64,000 nt of DNA from Diphasiastrum complanatum (taxonomy: Eukaryota; Streptophyta; Lycopodiopsida; Lycopodiales; Lycopodiaceae): contig CM055099.1 in the NCBI GenBank assembly GCA_029204225.1, forward strand, positions 66,867,852-66,931,851. The letters are read 5' to 3'. How positions within the stretch are numbered: position 1 is the first letter of the stretch; every line of letters starts with the position of its first letter. Position numbers and translations under genes: made by a program. Under the pieces are notes generated by a model. That model made no database searches and was not told where the DNA came from. It worked only from the letters and a program-made list of their open reading frames with translations. Positions 59,752-64,000 of this stretch are shown one piece after another.

Positions 59752-60339
59752 GTAGCAATGACTTGATCTTCTCTTTCAACCTATTTCAATGCACAAAGCA
59801 CTCATTTGAACAACAACAAATGCTTTCAAAATAAATCACCAAGATTTGAAACTATCTCACAAATTCTCTTCTAGCACTTATCCAAGCAAATCAACACATA
59901 GAATCATGGAATCTTGACCAACCTATGATCTATCCTCAATCTAATGACTTTTTCCACTTTGCAATATTGAAACACACTCAAATGAAGTCCAGAAACCTCA
60001 CTATCTAGAGATCCAATCAAAATTAGAGTTTTGACAAAATCACAAAAAATTAACTATTCCAAATCTACATGCAAATACTGAAAATATGATATGCAATCTA
60101 TAAGCCACCACTTAGGCTGATCCAATGATCCAAAAATTGGCCAGATCCAGTATGTGAACTCAAAAATTGGAATTGATCAAGTATATTGACCTATATAGTG
60201 TTTTGATGTACAAAAGATCCAATCTACAAAAGCAAAAAACTCGATTTTGATGTAGAATCCTCTCTAGCATGCTCTAGACTTGATATCTTCACCAAATCAT
60301 TGATAGATCTGATTTCCTCCTTAATAACCTGAAACACAA

Positions 60340-60351
60340 GCTCTGATACCA
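60340..60351 (-). promoter_or_regulatory. Primer-binding site of the nested element
   Basis: The complement reads TGGTATCAGAGC, directly abutting the 5' LTR. Confidence 0.95.
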
Positions 60352-60987
60352 TGTGAAAGATTTCAGATCATTATGATCCAATCTACTTGAATGATCTTTG
60401 GTTAGAAAGAGAAATACACTACCAATCTCACCAATGTAGAAAAATCAGCATCTACACACAAAATGAGATGCAAACACTAATGGAACTTGATCAAACTTGA
60501 ATGAAATGATAAAGTACTGTTGCTGTCCATACAAAACCAGCAAGCTACTATATCTCACACGTGTGGATCCAAAAATAACAAATATAGACCATTGTACACA
60601 TAGAATTGCAAGCAATTACCAAGATAGTGCACCAATGGATAGTAGAACCCAAGAGAACCATGTATAAGCATGAAATGAGATAGCCACTCTCTCCACGAGT
60701 TACATCCTTTTATAGTAGGTCCAAATCCTATTTGGCCACTTGGCTTTCCCACCAAAATGCTAACCCTACTAATTTTGGGTCTAGATTCAATGTACCCAAC
60801 TATTCAAATTTGAATCTACTCAAACTTGCATTCTAACTTTCCCACACTTTCAAAAAGTGTTTATTCAAATGAGATTTAGACTAATGAACTTTGAAAAGTC
60901 AATCTCTAAGTCTAAAACAAGTTTTGGCCTCAATATGCCAAATATGGAAATGTAGCAAATATGATGAAACTAGTTGAATCTTTCACA
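60352..60987 (-). repeat. 5' LTR of the nested element
   Basis: 636 bp, partner of 55,537-56,185. It lacks 13 bp present there (GAAGAGAGAAGAT). Confidence 0.93.
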
Positions 60988-62309
60988 CTTTGAGGTCAGC
61001 AGTTGTAGCATATGATAGAAGGGCTCGGATCGATGAATGCTTGACTACTGGACTAAAAGTCTCACTATAGTCAACATTGCGGATCTGAGTGAATCCTTGT
61101 GCTACCATTCTGGCCTACCTTCGATCAATCGCTCCATGGCATTGTACTTGATCTTCAAGATCCATTTGCAATCAATGATATTACACTCAATAGGAGCTTT
61201 GACTAGTCACCACATTTGGTTCTTGATCAGAGAGGAATACTTTCTGTCCATAGCTTCTCTCTAGAGATTAGAGTCTGGTTGGCTGAGTGCCCCTTCGACT
61301 GTTGTCGGTTCTTGTTTCAAGAGACATGCAGACTCAAGAGTATACCTTGTGGGTTGCTGTGTGCACACTCAACTTGATCTTCTGGGAGGAATTGACTGAT
61401 GAACTACTCCTGGGACTTGTTGCTGGGTAGTAGCAACACCTTTGTCTGATCGTGTCAAACAGTGGGTTGACAATGGACATGCCTGAGCCCGAAGCTCTGA
61501 TTGTCGTGTCAATGGTAGGTGATGAAGGTTCTCCTAGAACAACAATCCTTGCCTTTGATGTTGACGAACTGATCCTCGATAAAGACTGTATTTCGGCTGT
61601 ACAAGATTTGTTGGGTATCAGTTTCATACAACTTGTATGTGTTATCAGATGAAGTATATACAATCAAGATGGTCTTGAGACCTTGGAAGTCAAATTTTTT
61701 TCTCGTGTCTTTTGGGATCTGCGCGTAGGCAATGCATCCGAATACTCTTAAGTTCTTCACAGAAGGCTTAGGGCCTGTCCACACCTCATGGGTTGTTTTG
61801 CCTGAGAGGGCCTTGGTCGAACATCTGTTTTGGACGTAAGCTACAGTGGAGATAGCTTTGATCCATAAGCTCTTGGGCAGCGATGCATGCGCCAGCATAC
61901 ATTTAGCTAATTCAACTAGAGTACGATTCTTCCTCTCGACTAAATCATTAGACTGAGGACTGTAAGGAGTGCTGAATTGCTGCTCAATGCCTTGGCTCTG
62001 GCAGTACTCCTTAAATTCAACAGAGATGTACTTTCCACCATTGTTTGACCTTAAGGCCTTGATCATCCTTCCAGTCTCTTTTTCTGCACGCTCCTTGAAG
62101 ATTCTGAAGCAATTGAAGGCTTTTGATTTCTTCTTGATAAAATACACCATAGTCCTTCTAGAAAATTCATCAATAAAAGTAATAAAATACTTTGCATCTT
62201 TCAGCGCAGGATTCTTCATCGGGCCACAAATGTCTGAATGCACAATGTCTAACAATCCTCTAGTAGTATGTTGATGGCTTGATCTATGGTTTCCTATTCT
62301 GTTTACCAA
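60988..62309 (-). pseudogene. Outer copia: integrase, linker and RT start
   Basis: Minus strand: integrase with first Asp in DIVHSDICGPM. At the second catalytic position the motif reads LRSNNGGKYIS, so Asp is replaced by Asn. The Glu is kept in NDLVERKNRTLVELA. The linker has HEVWTGPKPSVKNLRVFG and AYAQIPKDTRKKFDFQG. RT begins in a different frame with GFTQIRNVDYSETFSPVVKH and stops at the insertion point. Confidence 0.87.
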
Positions 62310-63060
62310 CTAGACAGTCTTGACAGACAGGTAGCTCGACTTTATCACTAGAATAGTCTAGATCAAGAACAATAGAATTTCTAGACATTTGTTGTACAAC
62401 AACATGATTGAAGTGACCAAGTCTATAATGCCAAAGTAAACTTTTATTTGTTTGAATAGAAGTATTGAGCGCCTGACTAGAGGCAGAAAAGCAATGACTT
62501 AATCTATACAAGTATCCATGCCTCTTTTCGAGTGCTAGGATCTTGCCTGTCCTATCAACTACTTTGCACTGATCGCATTCAAATTCTACTTTATGTCCTA
62601 GATCCGTGCTTCTGCTTATAGAGAGCGGATTTTTAGATAAATTGGGTACATACAAGACTTTAGAAAGTAGCTTAGATTGATCATTTGCAAAGTTCAATCT
62701 TACAGTACCTTCACCTTTAATAGCTTGTGCGCTATTATCGCCAAGGTGAACATATTTATTGGTTCTGTAGGGTGTATAGGACTCAAAACAGCCAATGAGG
62801 CTGGTCATATGCTGAATGGCACCGGAATCTAGGAACCAAGAACTGTCGCTGGATGCTCCTTGATGGTTGGTCATGAAGGCATTATGATCCGCTTCTTGAA
62901 TAGGATGCAGAGCTTCTATAGCTGCATTGGCCAAGTGATTCGACTATTCCTTGTTGTTGTTCTTAGCTTGCAGTATCTGGCAGTCTTGAATTTTGTGGTT
63001 GTTTTGTTTGTAGTATTGGAAGTATTTTGTCTCTCTGTTTCAGCCTCAACTGAACCTGGG
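62284..63060 (-). pseudogene. Outer copia: gag end and protease
   Basis: Minus strand: a degenerate zinc knuckle YFQYYKQNNHKIQDC, in which the first two Cys are Phe and Tyr; then protease SSWFLDSGAIQHMTSL, VLYVPNLSKNPLSISR, and the integrase zinc region LLWHYRLGHFN with VCQDCLVGKQ. One stop lies just before the protease frame. Confidence 0.83.
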
Positions 63061-63139
63061 GCCTGGTTAAACATCACATTCAAAGTGCCTTCTTTCTAGA
63101 CTTGCTGCCCCATCTTCCACAGGCTCGGTTGGTTGCTCA

Positions 63140-63715
63140 ATGTGGAGTTCATGTACTTCACAACAAGGATTAGGAATTCACAAAGTTTGTATCACCTTCA
63201 CTAGCTGGTATGTTGCCTTTATCAAAGTGCACATATGCTTAAAGGATCCCAACATTTGTATCATTTTTGTTGTAATGCATATCCCAAAAACCTGCAGTTC
63301 ACACTTTTTTCATCAAGTTTTTTGCGAAGTTCTTTGGGAATCTAAGAAAAACATACATAGCCAAACACATGAAGGTTAGACACTTTTGGATTGCTTCCCA
63401 TCCATACTTCATAAGGCGTAGAATCTTGAGTTGCCACAATGGTCTCTTTTGCAAATACATAGTTGTAGCAATTGCTTCCTCTCATAAGTACTTGCTCAAG
63501 TGTGCTCCAATAAGCAAGCTTCTTGTAGCTTCACACAGGGTTTAATTCTTTCTTTCAGCAACACCATCTTGCTGAGGCATGTATCTTGTGGTGAACTATC
63601 TTATTCTGCCTTCTTTCAAAAAACTATTGAAGTTTTTGCAGACATATTCACGTCCCCCATCAGTCCGAAGCTTTTGATTTACAGCCAGAAACAAGGCATG
63701 GCTTGGATAATTTGA
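63140..63715 (-). pseudogene. Third copia integrase fragment
   Basis: Minus strand in broken frames: RTDGGREYVCKNFN (second Asp), YMPQQDGVAERKN (Glu region), TLCEATRSLLIGA, then a KYGWEAIQKCLTFMCLAMYV linker-like stretch. It belongs to a different copia lineage from the outer element and is truncated on both sides. Confidence 0.7.
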
Positions 63716-64000
63716 ATGATTTGGAGGAACTCCACCGAATAACAAACTGTATTGAAGGCATGAGATCTGATATTAGCTATCGCAAAAAGCACCTAACACA
63801 TCGCGAAAAAATGGACCTTGAGAAAGCCTGAATTTGATTGTTTGCTTAGTGTGATAAAAAGGAACGAGGGAGGGAGGGTAAGTTAGTTGATATACTTACC
63901 CAACGGTGGGGAAGAAAATAGGGAGTTTGAGTTTTAGCTTGTGCCTTAAAATTCTGAAAGGCTTTAAGTGCTTGATTCTTATTTTGTAATAAGAAAACAC
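63716..64000. other. No gene seen
   Basis: Short AT-rich tail of the window with no supported frame; possibly continuing copia debris. Confidence 0.4.

Larger units (their letters stand above)
55537..60987 (-). mobile_element. Nested copia-family element with replaced RT
   Basis: LTRs of 649 and 636 bp with 11-bp inverted ends (TGTGAAAGATT...AATCTTTCACA), initiator-Met primer site at 60,340-60,351 and polypurine tract AAAAGGGAG. Flanks CTTCG (55,532-55,536) and CTTTG (60,988-60,992) are a target duplication with one change. By eye the LTRs differ at about 30 positions (roughly 5 percent) plus a 13-bp indel. Gag, protease and integrase are recognisable; RT and most of RNase H are replaced by a foreign module. 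Confidence 0.92.
54270..63110 (-). mobile_element. Outer copia element, split by a nested insertion
   Basis: Minus-strand domains: gag zinc region and protease (about 62.3-63.05 kb), integrase (61.5-62.3 kb), linker and RT start (60.99-61.5 kb), interruption 55,537-60,987, rest of RT (54.87-55.54 kb), RNase H (54.28-54.87 kb). Across the gap, the RT reads LLSYATTADL to the right and EVHQLDVQIAYLNG to the left, a continuous copia RT segment. The 5' LTR is not identifiable beyond 63.1 kb. Confidence 0.88.

Overview
The window looks like intergenic DNA from a large, AT-rich, retrotransposon-packed land-plant genome. The evidence is many Ty1/copia elements primed by initiator-Met tRNA (TGGTATCAGAGC), Ty3/gypsy fragments, long (GA)n/(CT)n and (CA)n tracts, and short GT-AG introns of about 77-94 bp. 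A gymnosperm or another large-genome non-grass plant is my guess; the sequence alone does not settle it. I see no clearly intact ordinary host gene, no tRNA or rRNA gene and no CRISPR array.

Region by region. 0-4 kb holds copia debris (an RT fragment beside a reversed primer site) and an LTR-like block. 4.26-8.05 kb is a decayed minus-strand copia element whose gag N-terminus is inverted. 8.4-21.9 kb is the unusual part. It contains two diverged copies of a convergent gene pair: a spliced plus-strand gene of unknown function ('P') facing a four-exon minus-strand gene ('T'). T has the layout of a RAG1/Transib-type DDE transposase: D, D, CxxC, HxxxxH, E. Between the copies lie a further spliced gene remnant ('C') and a frameshifted histone-H3-fold gene. 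The H3-like gene shares a bidirectional promoter with the second P. Six copies of TATCG-N3-TCAAGCG(C) lie in the two leaders, three on each side. I could not find terminal inverted repeats.

22-28.3 kb is AT-rich DNA with microsatellites and no convincing gene. 28.8-33.75 kb is a plus-strand copia-family element whose gag-pol is replaced by a scrambled gypsy segment followed by an approximately 900-bp non-retroviral module. The same module replaces most of RT/RNase H in a second element of the family at 55.5-61.0 kb. 34-36.3 kb carries more copia fragments. 36.3-38.7 kb is empty of genes. 38.72-43.71 kb is the best-preserved element, a copia with LTRs and a 5-bp target duplication, but with the integrase deleted.

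44-52.35 kb is dominated by long GA/CT tracts and an approximately 2-kb direct duplication (44.9-47.6 and 50.3-52.35 kb). One copy contains a very GC-rich insert with an 18-G run. 52.35-63.7 kb is a stack of minus-strand copia elements. The 5.45-kb element at 55,537-60,987 sits inside the RT gene of an older copia (54.27-55.54 + 60.99-63.1 kb), with matching flanks and a near-perfect target duplication.

Almost every coding region carries stops, frameshifts or lost catalytic residues, so most entries are pseudogenes. P at 9.3-10.6 kb is the main spliced reading frame that remains open.
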